Source: Oceanobacillus sojae (GTDB lineage: Bacteria; Bacillota; Bacilli; Bacillales; Amphibacillaceae). From it: a stretch of DNA of 64,000 nt. Shown one piece after another: positions 25,067-34,137 of this stretch (positions are counted from its first letter, which is position 1; the number at the start of each line of letters is the position of its first letter). Below the pieces are notes generated by a model. That model had not been told where the DNA came from. It did not search any database and saw only the letters and a program-made list of their open reading frames with translations. Position numbers and translations under genes: made by a program. The DNA lies in NCBI RefSeq assembly GCF_007991515.1, contig NZ_BJYM01000005.1, forward strand, positions 186,001 through 250,000. The letters run 5' to 3'.

Positions 25067-25489
25067 TTATTTTTTATTTGATTTCATCAATAACATAAAG
25101 ATAATGATCAGCGTAAAAGCAGTGAAAGCTAAAAACGGAATCGTAATAAAGCCTAACCAATTAATATATTCTGTATTACACGGTACACCGCCCACACATG
25201 GTTTTAATGGTGCAAATCCCGGTACTTTTTGTTCAAGATAATGATATAGTGAAATACACCAGCCGATCATTGCAATTGGAAGTACATATTTCTTAATTGT
25301 AAATTCCTGTTTAAACGTTGCTACTCCAAGAATGAAAGCCAACGGATACATGGCAATTCGTTGATACCAGCATAATTCACATGGTATAAAACCTTTTATT
25401 TCACTAAAATAAAGACTCCCCAAAGTTGCAACCAGAGAAACGACCCAGGCAAAATACATATAAAGCTGTCTCATATCCAGTTTATTCAT
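25067..25489 (-). CDS. bdbC: Disulfide bond formation protein, DsbB family
   Basis: About 140 residues with four helices. The quinone-linked CELCWYQR pair lies at the first loop (about 38-41) and a second cysteine pair in PCVGGVPC at the second loop (about 99-106): the two redox pairs of BdbC/DsbB. A GTG at 25498 is possible, but the ATG at 25489 has AGGTGA upstream and follows the bdbD stop by one base. It reoxidises BdbD using menaquinone. Confidence 0.9.
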   Translation of the reverse strand: MNKLDMRQLYMYFAWVVSLVATLGSLYFSEIKGFIPCELCWYQRIAMYPLAFILGVATFKQEFTIKKYVLPIAMIGWCISLYHYLEQKVPGFAPLKPCVGGVPCNTEYINWLGFITIPFLAFTAFTLIIIFMLLMKSNKK

Positions 25490-25490
25490 T

Positions 25491-26159
25491 TTATTCACCT
25501 AACGCTTCATCGATAGCTTGTTTGATAACCTCGTAATCAAATGTATCATCATCGTTTATCATGACATTATTAACCATAATCGTTGGAGTGGATTCGACTT
25601 CAAAAGCATTTCTCAGATCATCATCTTTTATAAGCTCATCCATAAATGTGTTATTTTCAACTTCTTCCATTAATGTCTCTGTATCAATTCCTTCTACACC
25701 TTCTGCAATTTCCTCTATCTTATCTGTTGTCACCCATACTGCCTGCTGATTTTCTGGTTGATCAGCAAAAAGCGCATGATGGAAGTCCCAATATGATTCA
25801 GGATTTTGCTCATAGACTGTTTCTGCGGCTAATGAAGCTAATCGCGATTCTTCTCCATGGAATAAGACGTTGACAAATGCGATGTTAACTTTCCCTTCAT
25901 CTATATAGTCCTGTTCTAATTGCGGAAAAATACCTTCATCCCATGCTTTACAGCCAGGGCATTTATAATCTCCAAATTCCACGACAGTTACAGGAGCTTC
26001 CGGGTCACCATATACAGGTTGTCCTTCTGTTGATGGGGCTTCATCAAACTCCCTTCCAAAGGATTCTGAGTCCCGATTCACCAGCACAACTAGTAAAACA
26101 ACCAGTGCGACAACAATTAAAGTAATAGCCACAATTATTTTTAATGGCGATTTTTTCAT
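25491..26159 (-). CDS. bdbD: Thiol-disulfide oxidoreductase, DsbA-like
   Basis: About 222 residues: an N-terminal membrane anchor (about 5-27), a thioredoxin fold with CPGC (in DYKCPGCKAW, about 59-62), a helical insert (about 100-175) and the cis-proline loop ESTPTIMVNN. It oxidises cysteines of exported proteins and forms a pair with BdbC downstream. The ATG at 26159 has AGGAGAGGTG; an in-frame start at 26207 does not. Confidence 0.9.
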   Translation of the reverse strand: MKKSPLKIIVAITLIVVALVVLLVVLVNRDSESFGREFDEAPSTEGQPVYGDPEAPVTVVEFGDYKCPGCKAWDEGIFPQLEQDYIDEGKVNIAFVNVLFHGEESRLASLAAETVYEQNPESYWDFHHALFADQPENQQAVWVTTDKIEEIAEGVEGIDTETLMEEVENNTFMDELIKDDDLRNAFEVESTPTIMVNNVMINDDDTFDYEVIKQAIDEALGE

Positions 26160-26493
26160 ATAAACACCTCTCCTTATCTCTATGTAAAATATAACATAAA
26201 AATACATTTTTGCTCAGTTGAAGTTTACGAAAAGTAACTCCATAATAAAAAATCAAATACAGTTCTAATATACATTATTTTTTCATTTAAAACATATATT
26301 TGATTGTCGCTTTTATGACAATATCAAAACATATGGGTTTTGTCTATTATATGGTATTTACTAATAAAATACTGATATTAAAAGAATCGCCTATTACTGC
26401 TTTCTTTGATAAACAATCACCTTCTTTTCATTTTATCAATCTGAATGCAAGGATATAAATCAAGTAAAGTCAGTTACCTAGTTTTATATAGAA
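26160..26493. other. Gene-free AT-rich stretch between bdbD and XRE operon
   Basis: No coding frame of note. It must contain the bdbDC promoter (minus) but I find no confident -35/-10 pair. TTTATGACAATATC and other AT-rich stretches are unremarkable. Confidence 0.4.
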
Positions 26494-26557
26494 AAATGTG
26501 AAGTTGACTACACATTTTTATTTTGATACTATTAAATGAGTAGTTAACTTCACATTT
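26494..26557 (+). promoter_or_regulatory. Tandem 24-bp operators over XRE promoter
   Basis: Two 24-base arms, 26494-26517 and 26534-26557, are inverted copies of each other with two mismatches; each is itself a dyad of form AAATGtG-AGTTnACT-CACATTT. The promoter TTGACT (26504-26509), 17-base spacer, TACTAT (26527-26532) has its -35 within the first operator and its start within the second. This is a textbook autorepression layout for the XRE protein that follows. Confidence 0.75.
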
Positions 26558-26578
26558 AATGAAGAAATGAGAGATATC

Positions 26579-26782
26579 ATGAATGTTATCAATCGTGTGC
26601 AGATATTTAGAAAGAAGAAAAAAATGACGCAGGAAGTATTAGCAAATAAGGTTGGTGTATCCAGAAAAACAATTGTATCCCTGGAAAAGGGAAATTATAC
26701 ACCATCGTTGTTATTGGCATTGCAAATTGCGGAAGTACTGGAAATAGATATTAATGCTATTTTTTATTTAGGGAAGGAGTGA
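26579..26782 (+). CDS. XRE/Cro-type HTH regulator
   Basis: A 67-residue HTH_3 protein with no extra domain: FRKKKKMTQEVLANKVGV is the first half and SRKTIVSLEKGNYTPSL the recognition part. An in-frame ATG at 26567 would add four residues; the ATG at 26579 is nearer a GAGAG sequence, and the choice is uncertain. It is followed within 8 bases by a small membrane protein, the typical two-gene module of YgzD/YvaO-like regulators in Bacillaceae. Confidence 0.85.
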   Translation: MNVINRVQIFRKKKKMTQEVLANKVGVSRKTIVSLEKGNYTPSLLLALQIAEVLEIDINAIFYLGKE

Positions 26783-26789
26783 CCTTTTG

Positions 26790-27257
26790 ATGAAGAAAAT
26801 AATATTTGAACAGACTGGAAATATCATTATGATACTGCTTACTACCTTAGGAATGATCCAAACAGTTTTGACCGCTACCGTTACAGAAGAGCCCTTCTCC
26901 TTTTCTTTTGAATTCGGTATTTTTTGGTTTCTGCTTATCGGATGGCTTATCATTTTTGGTATTGCCCGATTTTTATATGGGAAGAAAAAGAATAACGAGG
27001 GCTATAGTACAAAAAAAGGAGAATTCAGCACACAGGATGAGCGGGAAGAGCTGATTTCGATAAAAGCAAGTCTGTTTACCTTTAAAATGCTGATTCCTTT
27101 ATGGATTGTTCTCCTGCTTCTATGCTTTGGATTGAGTCTGCTCTTTACCGATATCAAAATTTTTCAAACCACAGTCATCGGCATTTTAGGAGGCAGTCTT
27201 ATTATAAGCTTTCTTACTTATCTGATTACGTGGATAGCACTTGATTCAAAGGGTTGA
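26790..27257 (+). CDS. Small four-helix membrane protein paired with XRE regulator
   Basis: A 155-residue protein with two N-terminal helices (about 12-32 and 46-63), a charged middle containing STQDEREELISIKAS, and two C-terminal helices (about 98-118 and 128-150). The DERE..I..KAS motif recalls DUF2178/DUF3796-like membrane partners of small XRE regulators. The ATG at 26790 has GGAGTG eight bases before it; a TTG three bases earlier is less likely. Function unknown; the arrangement hints at membrane sequestration or signalling to the regulator. Confidence 0.75.
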   Translation: MKKIIFEQTGNIIMILLTTLGMIQTVLTATVTEEPFSFSFEFGIFWFLLIGWLIIFGIARFLYGKKKNNEGYSTKKGEFSTQDEREELISIKASLFTFKMLIPLWIVLLLLCFGLSLLFTDIKIFQTTVIGILGGSLIISFLTYLITWIALDSKG

Positions 27258-27295
27258 GCTTGCCTTCTTATGAAAACGAAAAAGGAGAGAAAACA

Positions 27296-28126
27296 ATGCA
27301 CAACGATATTTTCCTAAAGTTAGAATTTCCTCCTCTCTATCAGCCGAGCGACAATAATTCTTGGAATGATGAACATATTTCAAAATATATGCTGGATGCA
27401 CATTTAAATCCTGATTTTGAAGGAGCTAGCCGTAAGTAAGGTTTATTGATAAGTCTGTACGTTGGATGGAGTACATCATCCCTTCTAAAGATTATCCCAG
27501 ATTGCTGGATATAGGCTGCTTGCCGGGACTATATGGGGAAAGATTATGCAGGGCAGGCTATCAAGTATCCGGTATTGACTTTTCCAGGCGTTCTATTAAC
27601 TATGCTAGGCAGTCAGTTGATCAGCATGGATTAAATATTTCCTATTTGTATCAAAATTAATTTAGAAATGAATATGAAAAATTCTTTTGATTTTGCTGCA
27701 TTTATTTATTGTGATTACAGAGCTTTGTCTGCTGGAAACCGGCAGCAAATCTTAAAAAATATTTATCAGGCTCTTGTTATGAGAGGGAAATTATTACTGG
27801 ATGTTTTTTCTATGAAAAAGTATGAAGCCTTTGAAGAACGTAATACTTGGGACAACTATCCAGGCGGCGGATTTTGGAGCGCAAACGAACATTTAGCTAT
27901 TGAAAGATTGAAAAAATATCCAGATCATGTCACTTTGGAACAAACACTTGTTATTGAAAAACAAGCTGTCACAAACTATAATATTTGGAACTGTTATTTT
28001 ACTGTTGAACGTTTGAAAAAAGAAGTTAAAGATGCCGGATTTAAAATGATAGAAGTATTTGGTGACGTTACGGGAGCTTCATATACAGCAGATAGCCCTG
28101 CAATTGCAATTCTTTTAGAGAAGTAA
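27296..28126 (+). pseudogene. Decayed SAM-dependent methyltransferase gene
   Basis: Three consecutive reading frames together spell one class I methyltransferase: 27296-27439 (start with AAGGAGAG), about 27450-27660 (RLLDIGCLPGLYGERLC, motif I, with Leu where Gly is expected) and 27668-28126 (FDFAAFIYCDY, then GKLLLDVFSM). A stop and frameshift near 27437-27455, another stop at about 27658 and a shift in the A-run near 27690 separate them. Several lesions plus a damaged SAM-binding glycine indicate real decay rather than one sequencing error. It trails the XRE/membrane pair. Confidence 0.85.
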
Positions 28127-28160
28127 GCCTGTTTTTTTCATATACCCGGATTCTCCAAAG

Positions 28161-28201
28161 AAGAGATCAAAGTACAGGAATAACCAGTGCTTTGATCTCT
28201 T
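28161..28201. terminator. Terminator between methyltransferase remnant and LysE gene
   Basis: AAGAGATCAAAG (28161-28172) pairs with CTTTGATCTCTT (28190-28201), followed by T-rich sequence on the plus strand; convergent genes flank it. Confidence 0.75.
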
Positions 28202-28230
28202 TTCCTTTCAAGTATTTAAAATGTTCCGGC

Positions 28231-28863
28231 TTACATGATATCCATTATTACCACATAAAATTCATAAATAAAATATCCGGAAAAACCAATTAAAACAACG
28301 CCTGCAATAATAGAAAACCCCTTAATCATGGCTCGGTTCATTACTTTCCTTGTTGTAGCCACAATTACTAATAATCCGATATCATGAAATAAAATCCCAG
28401 TTAAAATACCCGCAGCAATAAGTAAAAAATTGGATGGTTCAGATGGGTTATATGTATTACTTAACACAGCTCCAAAAACGCTCAGCCAAAACATAATATT
28501 TCCTGGCGAAATGGCGACAAGAAACCCATTACGATAAGAGGAGCGTATGGATTTATCAGACTTTTCTCCAGCCAGTGTGATATCGTTATCCGCATTTTTT
28601 ATTGATTCATAGCCAATCAGGAATAAGAATACTGCGCCGATCAGCCACATCGGGATTTGAATAAAAGGCAGCTGTAAAATAGATGCTAACCCCAAATAAA
28701 GTGCAGCAATTAAAACAAGGTCAATTGTCATCCCTCCAAGCCCTACAGCCCAGCCATGCATAAAGCCATTTTTCAATCCCTGTTTTGTCATTTCTACTGT
28801 AATAGCTCCTACAGGCATTGCAATGGCAAGTCCTGCCATCACATATGTAAAAAATAGCACCAT
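28231..28863 (-). CDS. LysE-family translocator
   Basis: A 210-residue membrane protein with six helices and the N-terminal AIAMPVGAITVEMTKQGLKNG signature of LysE/RhtB exporters, including the conserved glycine-rich repeat GWAVGLGG. GGGAGC precedes the ATG. Monocistronic. Only distantly like the LysE protein at 23323-23940. Confidence 0.87.
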   Translation of the reverse strand: MVLFFTYVMAGLAIAMPVGAITVEMTKQGLKNGFMHGWAVGLGGMTIDLVLIAALYLGLASILQLPFIQIPMWLIGAVFLFLIGYESIKNADNDITLAGEKSDKSIRSSYRNGFLVAISPGNIMFWLSVFGAVLSNTYNPSEPSNFLLIAAGILTGILFHDIGLLVIVATTRKVMNRAMIKGFSIIAGVVLIGFSGYFIYEFYVVIMDIM

Positions 28864-29234
28864 TACTTGTAAGCTCCCTTCAAAAAATAAATATTTTCTG
28901 TCATTAAGAGTTCAGAAGGCCTCACTTCAAATTATGCAATAAATGAAAAATGAAATGGAGGAGTTTTTATCTTACTATAAACTGAAAAAAGCGTATACCT
29001 ATTCAATTAATTTTTCACTGCTTAACACAACTATCCATGGAATCTCTTCCGCTATTTTCGTTTTTTTCGTAAATAACCGGTTTCTTCAATTATCTATCGA
29101 TACATCGCTCATTTAAATGGATACGCCCCTCTACTGAAGCTCAGGTGATATTGTCAAATAAGCAGTAACGAATAAATTCCACTTTCAGAGTGCAAAATAC
29201 AGCTGTAAGTAAAAAATATAAGGATGATGATTTA
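28864..29234. other. Gene-poor stretch with one doubtful 53-codon ORF
   Basis: The interval upstream of the YndM-type gene contains a 53-codon plus-strand frame at 28955-29116, with a hydrophobic segment (SAIFVFFVNN) but no clear ribosome site. I see no other feature. It could be a gene remnant. Confidence 0.3.
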
Positions 29235-29669
29235 ATGAGATACATTTTAGCATTTCTATTTAAATCAGTTATGACGACAGTAATATTAGGTATAACATTA
29301 GGTATGATTTTTAATATTTCTTTCAGTAACTTAGTTATTACCAGTTTGATACTAACTGCAGTTGGCTTTGCAGGAGATATGCTGATACTGCCCCGAATAG
29401 GGAACGTAGCTGCTGCAGTAGGCGATTTTGCACTTGCTTATATTATTATCTGGGGGATAGGCTCATTTTTATATGATAGCTTGCTTTCTGTTGATGCTGC
29501 TGCATTAATTGCCGCCTTCCTGATTACAATAGGCGAACTTTTTTATCATAGATATTTACGTAATTTTGTTTTTGATAATGTAGATAAACCACAAAACCAT
29601 CTTCATCATGAAAATCTGCAGACAGAAGCTGGAGAAGAATTTCATGATAAAAAAGATAAGAACAAATAA
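29235..29669 (+). CDS. YndM-like membrane protein (DUF2512)
   Basis: About 144 residues with four helices and a hydrophilic, His/Glu-rich tail (about 110-144). GDMLILPRIGN and the alternating short loops match DUF2512 proteins such as YndM. The ATG at 29235 follows AAGGA; an upstream start at 29190 has no site. Function unknown; members are frequent in Bacillaceae spore formers. It lies 114 bases before the CotF-like gene. Confidence 0.82.
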   Translation: MRYILAFLFKSVMTTVILGITLGMIFNISFSNLVITSLILTAVGFAGDMLILPRIGNVAAAVGDFALAYIIIWGIGSFLYDSLLSVDAAALIAAFLITIGELFYHRYLRNFVFDNVDKPQNHLHHENLQTEAGEEFHDKKDKNK

Positions 29670-29783
29670 AGAAGGATAGTATTGATTCATTTTTCACTTA
29701 AGATTTTTCTGCACATGCATAAAGTGTATAAATTAACTCTCTCTGCAAACCATAAGAAAAATACGATTAAAGGAGTAGTTACC

Positions 29784-30350
29784 ATGAAATTAGCTTCACA
29801 TGAATTACATGAGTTAAGCGAGCTGATTGCAGGATGCTATAATACAATATCCTGTATGGCCAGCTTTATAAATCAGGCTCAAGATCCTGAACTGAAGGGA
29901 TTATTACAAAAGCATTTCCCATTACATGTTCAGGATTACAATTTAAAAGTGGAATTTGTTCAAAGTCAAACAACACCTGATATCACAAAATTTCAACCAG
30001 CTAAAATAAATCCAGTACTGGAATCTTATACACAAGCGCCGGTTTCTGAATTTCCACCTGCAACACCCCGAACAGAAGTACAGCAGCATACTGACCGTGA
30101 AATTGCTACAGCTTATCTAATAAATCAAAAAAGTTCTGCCAAAAACTACGGTAATGCTTCCGTAGAGTGTGCTAACCCTGATTTAAGAACATTTTTGGAA
30201 AATGCTTTTTTGAATAGTAATCATCACGCTTATGATATTTGGCAGTATATGACTAAAAAAGGGTATTACCCATTAATGGCTGCACCAGATCAAGCAATAC
30301 AGACTGTAGCATCTATCTATCAGCCAGTAGAGCAGCCGTCTCAAATTTAA
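29784..30350 (+). CDS. CotF-family spore coat protein
   Basis: A 188-residue protein with two ferritin-like helical halves. Residues about 105-160 match the coat F domain (DREIATAYLINQKSSAKNYG and NHHAYDIWQYMTKKGYYP). The ATG at 29784 has AAAGGAG before it; the longer frame from 29682 does not. CotF-like proteins are deposited on the spore coat under sigma-K or late control. Confidence 0.88.
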   Translation: MKLASHELHELSELIAGCYNTISCMASFINQAQDPELKGLLQKHFPLHVQDYNLKVEFVQSQTTPDITKFQPAKINPVLESYTQAPVSEFPPATPRTEVQQHTDREIATAYLINQKSSAKNYGNASVECANPDLRTFLENAFLNSNHHAYDIWQYMTKKGYYPLMAAPDQAIQTVASIYQPVEQPSQI

Positions 30351-30361
30351 AACTAAGGAAA

Positions 30362-30397
30362 AGCAGGAGCAGAAAATAAATATTTTCTGCTCCTGCT
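30362..30397. terminator. Perfect 17-bp hairpin after cotF-like gene
   Basis: AGCAGGAGCAGAAAATA (30362-30378) pairs perfectly with 30381-30397, two-base loop. It shares its CAGGAGCAGAAA core with the terminator at 35877-35919 on the other side of the capsule operon. Confidence 0.8.
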
Positions 30398-30657
30398 CAG
30401 CTTTAAAAATAAGGAAGGTATTTTCTCGGCATGCTTTTTTCTACGGTTAAAATAATGAAGAAAAAATAAGATATATAGGTTTAGCATAAGCCTCTTTTCC
30501 TACCATTTTACCTTCCAAAATTCTGTATTGACTGCACGTTCGTACTCCTTGCTGTTATCACGAAAAGAGACCCTTTCCCTACACTTTTCAATTCTGGATT
30601 TTCATTGGAAACCGTATCTATCCTCTTCATATTCGTGTCCGTAACACTATTTTCAAA
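30398..30657. other. Gene-free stretch 3' of the capsule operon
   Basis: Nothing coding is supported. A 40-codon minus-strand frame (30508-30630) lacks a ribosome site. A clear operon terminator is not obvious here either. Confidence 0.35.
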
Positions 30658-30846
30658 CTATTCCTCTTCCTGGGCACTGACAGATTCTGAATCTGCTGTC
30701 GCATCATTTTCAGCTGCTTCCACGTAGCTTCGGATTTGATATCGTTCTGAATCCGATAGATCATCCAATTGTTTATAATTGGTCATAAATGTTAATGCGA
30801 GAACAAGCAGTAAAATTGGCGTAACGCCTGATAATACTTTCTTCAC
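30658..30846 (-). CDS. capE: CapE/PgsE small capsule protein
   Basis: A 62-residue protein: a single N-terminal helix (about 7-23) followed by LSDSERYQIRSYVEAAEN and an acidic tail. This is the layout of PgsE/CapE, the small fourth or fifth subunit of poly-gamma-glutamate synthesis operons, which stimulates the synthase. The start is GTG, preceded by GGAGGAAGG. It is the last gene, 26 bases after capD. Confidence 0.8.
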   Translation of the reverse strand: MKKVLSGVTPILLLVLALTFMTNYKQLDDLSDSERYQIRSYVEAAENDATADSESVSAQEEE

Positions 30847-30872
30847 TTTACCTTCCTCCTGTTCTTTTAAGA

Positions 30873-32522
30873 TTAATTATTTGTATCGGCTTGCCAAACA
30901 CCGTTTCTCCGGGAATCTGCAGCACCATATATACTGTTGGACCCCTCGTCGATAACAAGTGATTGTATACCTCCATAAAAGTCAATATCCGTTTGATTGT
31001 AGATTTCATATCCACGTGCTCTCAATTCTGATTGAACATCTCTATCCAACTCTGTTTCTGTGAAAATATCATTACCTTCAATATAAAATCTATTATCCTC
31101 AACTGCTTCATCAAATGGTTCATTAAACATCAAATATTTAACGAGCACCTGTGTCATTACCATTGGGATTCTTTTCCCACCTGGTGAGCCAATACCGATA
31201 GTTTTTTCACCATTCGTCAAAATAGTCGGGCTTGTGAAGCTTCTTGGTGTTTTTCCCGGCTCAATGCTATTCAACGAATCATCATTTGTACTAAAATTCT
31301 CCATTTGGTTATTCATAAAAAACCCGCCTACATTATCACCGGAGCCAAAGAAATTTCCTAAGGTATGTGTCGCTGATACCATTGTACCATCTTGATCGAT
31401 AATGACAAAGTGTGTCGTATTATCGTGATCTTCCTCGTCTGATATCGAATCATTTACTTCATAATCCTCGGATAATTCATCAAGTGAAATGGTATCTGCC
31501 ATTTGTTGTGTATAATCAGCGGAAGTCAGTTCATCGGTCGGTAATGTATCTGTAAATGACGTATCTCCCACATTCTGGATACGATCATCATAAGATCGTT
31601 TGGAAATTTCTCCGATCAGATGAATATAGTCCCTTTGGTTATCCTCAGTCGAAGCAACATTTAATTGTTCAGCCATTTGCAGAGACTGAATTAGTGTAAC
31701 TCCTGCTAATGGCGGCGGTGCAGAATAAACATCATAGCCGGCAAAGCTGCCGTGAGCCGCCTCAGCTGTTGTTGCCGTATAACCGCTTAAATCCTCTGCT
31801 TGCAATGTATTTTCCTTTTCTAATATTTGATCCGCAATAGGCCCATCATAAAAAGCATCTGCTCCGTTTTCCTGGATTAAACGTAATGTTTCTGCTAATT
31901 CAGGCTGTACTAATGTATCATTCACTTCCAGTATTTCACCATTCGGGAAAAATTCATCTAATTCTGCGACATCCATCCGGTAAGATCCTTTACCAAGTCG
32001 ATCTACCAAATGATTATCTACTTCAAATCCTTCCTCTGCGTAATCGATAGCCGGCTGGATCAAGTCTTGCATGTCCATCGAACCAAAATCATTATTAAGC
32101 TCTTCCATTCCTCTTACTAAACCGGGAATAGCAAAGGTTTCCGGCCTCGCCCCCGACTCTGGTGCAGTTTCACGGTACTCATAGACAGCCGGTTCATCCG
32201 CATCATAGGGATAAATCAACATCTCTCCCCCTCCGCCGATGCCTGAACCATAAGGCTCTACAGTACCAAGTACGTAGGCAACCACTACGGCTGCATCTGC
32301 AGCGTTACCGCCTGCCTCCAGCACCTTCATCCCAGCTTCTACTGCCAATGGATGGGAAGCACTGACACCATAGCCTTCCGATGTATTCATCATTTCGGAT
32401 TGCTCGACACCATAATCGGTATTTGTCACTTCCTCCTCAAACATCCCTTGCTGTGCATAAACAAATACCAGTCCTGCAACGACAACAATCGTCAATATCG
32501 TAATAAGCTTTTTATTGCTCAC
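30873..32522 (-). CDS. capD: Gamma-glutamyltranspeptidase/CapD-like capsule depolymerase-transpeptidase
   Basis: A 549-residue N-terminal nucleophile hydrolase. An N-terminal helix anchors it (about 5-24); GGNAADAAVV and SGIGGGGE are GGT motifs; autocleavage is expected before Thr369 in DNTTHFVIID; the small subunit holds GSPGGKRIP. In Bacillus anthracis CapD transfers capsule chains to peptidoglycan; in others it releases or trims them. GTG start with AAAGGGG upstream, overlapping capA by 11 bases. Position within capBCADE supports the capsule role over glutathione metabolism. Confidence 0.85.
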   Translation of the reverse strand: MSNKKLITILTIVVVAGLVFVYAQQGMFEEEVTNTDYGVEQSEMMNTSEGYGVSASHPLAVEAGMKVLEAGGNAADAAVVVAYVLGTVEPYGSGIGGGGEMLIYPYDADEPAVYEYRETAPESGARPETFAIPGLVRGMEELNNDFGSMDMQDLIQPAIDYAEEGFEVDNHLVDRLGKGSYRMDVAELDEFFPNGEILEVNDTLVQPELAETLRLIQENGADAFYDGPIADQILEKENTLQAEDLSGYTATTAEAAHGSFAGYDVYSAPPPLAGVTLIQSLQMAEQLNVASTEDNQRDYIHLIGEISKRSYDDRIQNVGDTSFTDTLPTDELTSADYTQQMADTISLDELSEDYEVNDSISDEEDHDNTTHFVIIDQDGTMVSATHTLGNFFGSGDNVGGFFMNNQMENFSTNDDSLNSIEPGKTPRSFTSPTILTNGEKTIGIGSPGGKRIPMVMTQVLVKYLMFNEPFDEAVEDNRFYIEGNDIFTETELDRDVQSELRARGYEIYNQTDIDFYGGIQSLVIDEGSNSIYGAADSRRNGVWQADTNN

Positions 32523-33675
32523 TATCAGAACCCCTTTCCTCTAAAACATCAGAATGATCTACTTCCAAGATCAACTTTCCATCTTCTTTTTTAAAATTCT
32601 CTTCCGGCTGGTTTCTCATTAATTGCAAATGAATTTTCATTTGATTGTATTTGTTTTCTGTTACGTAAGGCTGTGCTCCGTTTATACGTAACGGAGTAAT
32701 TTCAAACCTGCCTGTCCCGTCACTTAACAGATCATATTGGACAATGGCACTATCCTTAGTCCGGGACCATCCCTGGTCAAAAACAAAGTTGCCAAGTCCG
32801 TAAAATATAACGCCATCCTTATATTTTTCTACTTCTTGCAGTACATGGGAGTGATGCCCAATAATAGCGTCTGCGCCAACATCAATCATCGCCCTTGCTA
32901 GCTCTGTTTGTCTCGGGTGCGGCTGATTGTCATATTCAACACCCCAATGCATATTTACAAAAACAAGATCAGCATTTTGATTCGCTTCCTCAATCATCGG
33001 AAAAATATTATCCGGTAACGCACGGGCAACCCCTGGACGATAACCGAGAGCTGAGAAGCCCTCAACAAGAGCATCTGTATATCCAAGTGTTGCAATCGTT
33101 AAGCCATTTACTTCCTGATAATCTATGGCAGTTGCTTCTTCCAGGTTCTCTCCTGCACCAACATAGTTTAAACCTATATTATCCAGTGCTGAAATCGTGT
33201 CATTCAGTCCCTCTGCCCCATAATCCATCATGTGATTATTAGCTAAATTGAGCATTGTAAAATTCAGCTCTTTTAAAGCATTGGCTGCCTCCTCACCCGT
33301 ATGTAGATGAATCCGCTTATCTATTTGTTCATAATTATCTTCATCTTGAAGTAAAATTGGATTTTCAAAATTACCTGACACATAGTCGGCGTTGTCAAAG
33401 AAAGGTTTTACTTTCTCAAAAGGATATGTTAGTCCATGTTTTTCTGTCACATCTTCTACATGGCGGCCAAACATGATGTCACCAACGAAAGTAGCGGTGA
33501 ACTCTGAATCACCCTTTTCTTCCACTTCTGCTACATCTGGTGAAAAGAAGATTTGATGTCCGATAATGAAGATAACAATGGCAGCTAAACCGATGGCCAC
33601 ATGTTTACCAGCAGATTTTTTTTGTTGTTTCCCCATTCGCAATATTTTTTCTTGGTATGTTAATTTTTTAGACAT
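32512..33675 (-). CDS. capA: CapA/PgsA poly-gamma-glutamate synthesis/export protein
   Basis: A 387-residue protein: a membrane anchor (about 25-43) then the PGA_cap metallophosphatase-like domain: FVGDIMFGRHVED, LNLANNHMMDYG, VNMHWGVEYDNQPHPRQ, GADAIIGHHSHVLQ. CapA sits outside and is thought to be involved in export or chain handling. ATAGGAAGGG precedes the ATG. Third gene of the operon. Confidence 0.92.
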   Translation of the reverse strand: MSKKLTYQEKILRMGKQQKKSAGKHVAIGLAAIVIFIIGHQIFFSPDVAEVEEKGDSEFTATFVGDIMFGRHVEDVTEKHGLTYPFEKVKPFFDNADYVSGNFENPILLQDEDNYEQIDKRIHLHTGEEAANALKELNFTMLNLANNHMMDYGAEGLNDTISALDNIGLNYVGAGENLEEATAIDYQEVNGLTIATLGYTDALVEGFSALGYRPGVARALPDNIFPMIEEANQNADLVFVNMHWGVEYDNQPHPRQTELARAMIDVGADAIIGHHSHVLQEVEKYKDGVIFYGLGNFVFDQGWSRTKDSAIVQYDLLSDGTGRFEITPLRINGAQPYVTENKYNQMKIHLQLMRNQPEENFKKEDGKLILEVDHSDVLEERGSDSEQ

Positions 33676-33686
33676 ATTAACCCTTC

Positions 33687-34136
33687 CTATATGATGTAAT
33701 AGACGCTTAAAATAACAAAAGTAAGTGCGCCTAATAGAAGCGAACTTCCGATTGTAATAATGGCCCCTTGCTTTTGGATCGTATTCGCAATCAGGCCGGG
33801 CACAATAACCCCAATTCCTCTAAATTCCAATATTTCAAATGGAAGCATTGGATAAGCGTAATCCAGGAGGAGCTTCAACACAATTCCTACCGACAGCATT
33901 GCTGCAAATTTTCTTCGTCCGTAAAGCAGCATAATGCGCGACAACCCATATGTAACAATGACATAGGTTAGAAGACTAATCCCAAAAATAACGGCGATAA
34001 ATATAGGCTGGTCAAAAACCAGTGCTAAATATCCCGGCACAACCAGTCCAGCTGGTACAATGCCTGTTTTCTCTGAAAAAAGTAAGCTTAGAATCACTCC
34101 TAGCACGAGTGCAATATATAAATCTGAACCAAACAT
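33687..34136 (-). CDS. capC: CapC/PgsC poly-gamma-glutamate synthase membrane subunit
   Basis: A 149-residue membrane protein with four or five helices, including TGIVPAGLVVPGYLAL near the N-terminus and GIGVIVPGLIANTIQKQG, conserved in PgsC/CapC. It forms the synthase with CapB. It begins one base after the capB stop region, using AGGAGG within capB. Confidence 0.92.
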   Translation of the reverse strand: MFGSDLYIALVLGVILSLLFSEKTGIVPAGLVVPGYLALVFDQPIFIAVIFGISLLTYVIVTYGLSRIMLLYGRRKFAAMLSVGIVLKLLLDYAYPMLPFEILEFRGIGVIVPGLIANTIQKQGAIITIGSSLLLGALTFVILSVYYII

Positions 34137-34137
34137 T

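Noticed and set aside
28955-29116. 53-codon ORF as a real gene
   Set aside because: One hydrophobic stretch and no ribosome site; reported only as doubtful content of the gap.
30508-30630. Minus-strand frame of 40 codons after capE
   Set aside because: No ribosome site or recognisable motif; the downstream side of the capsule operon.
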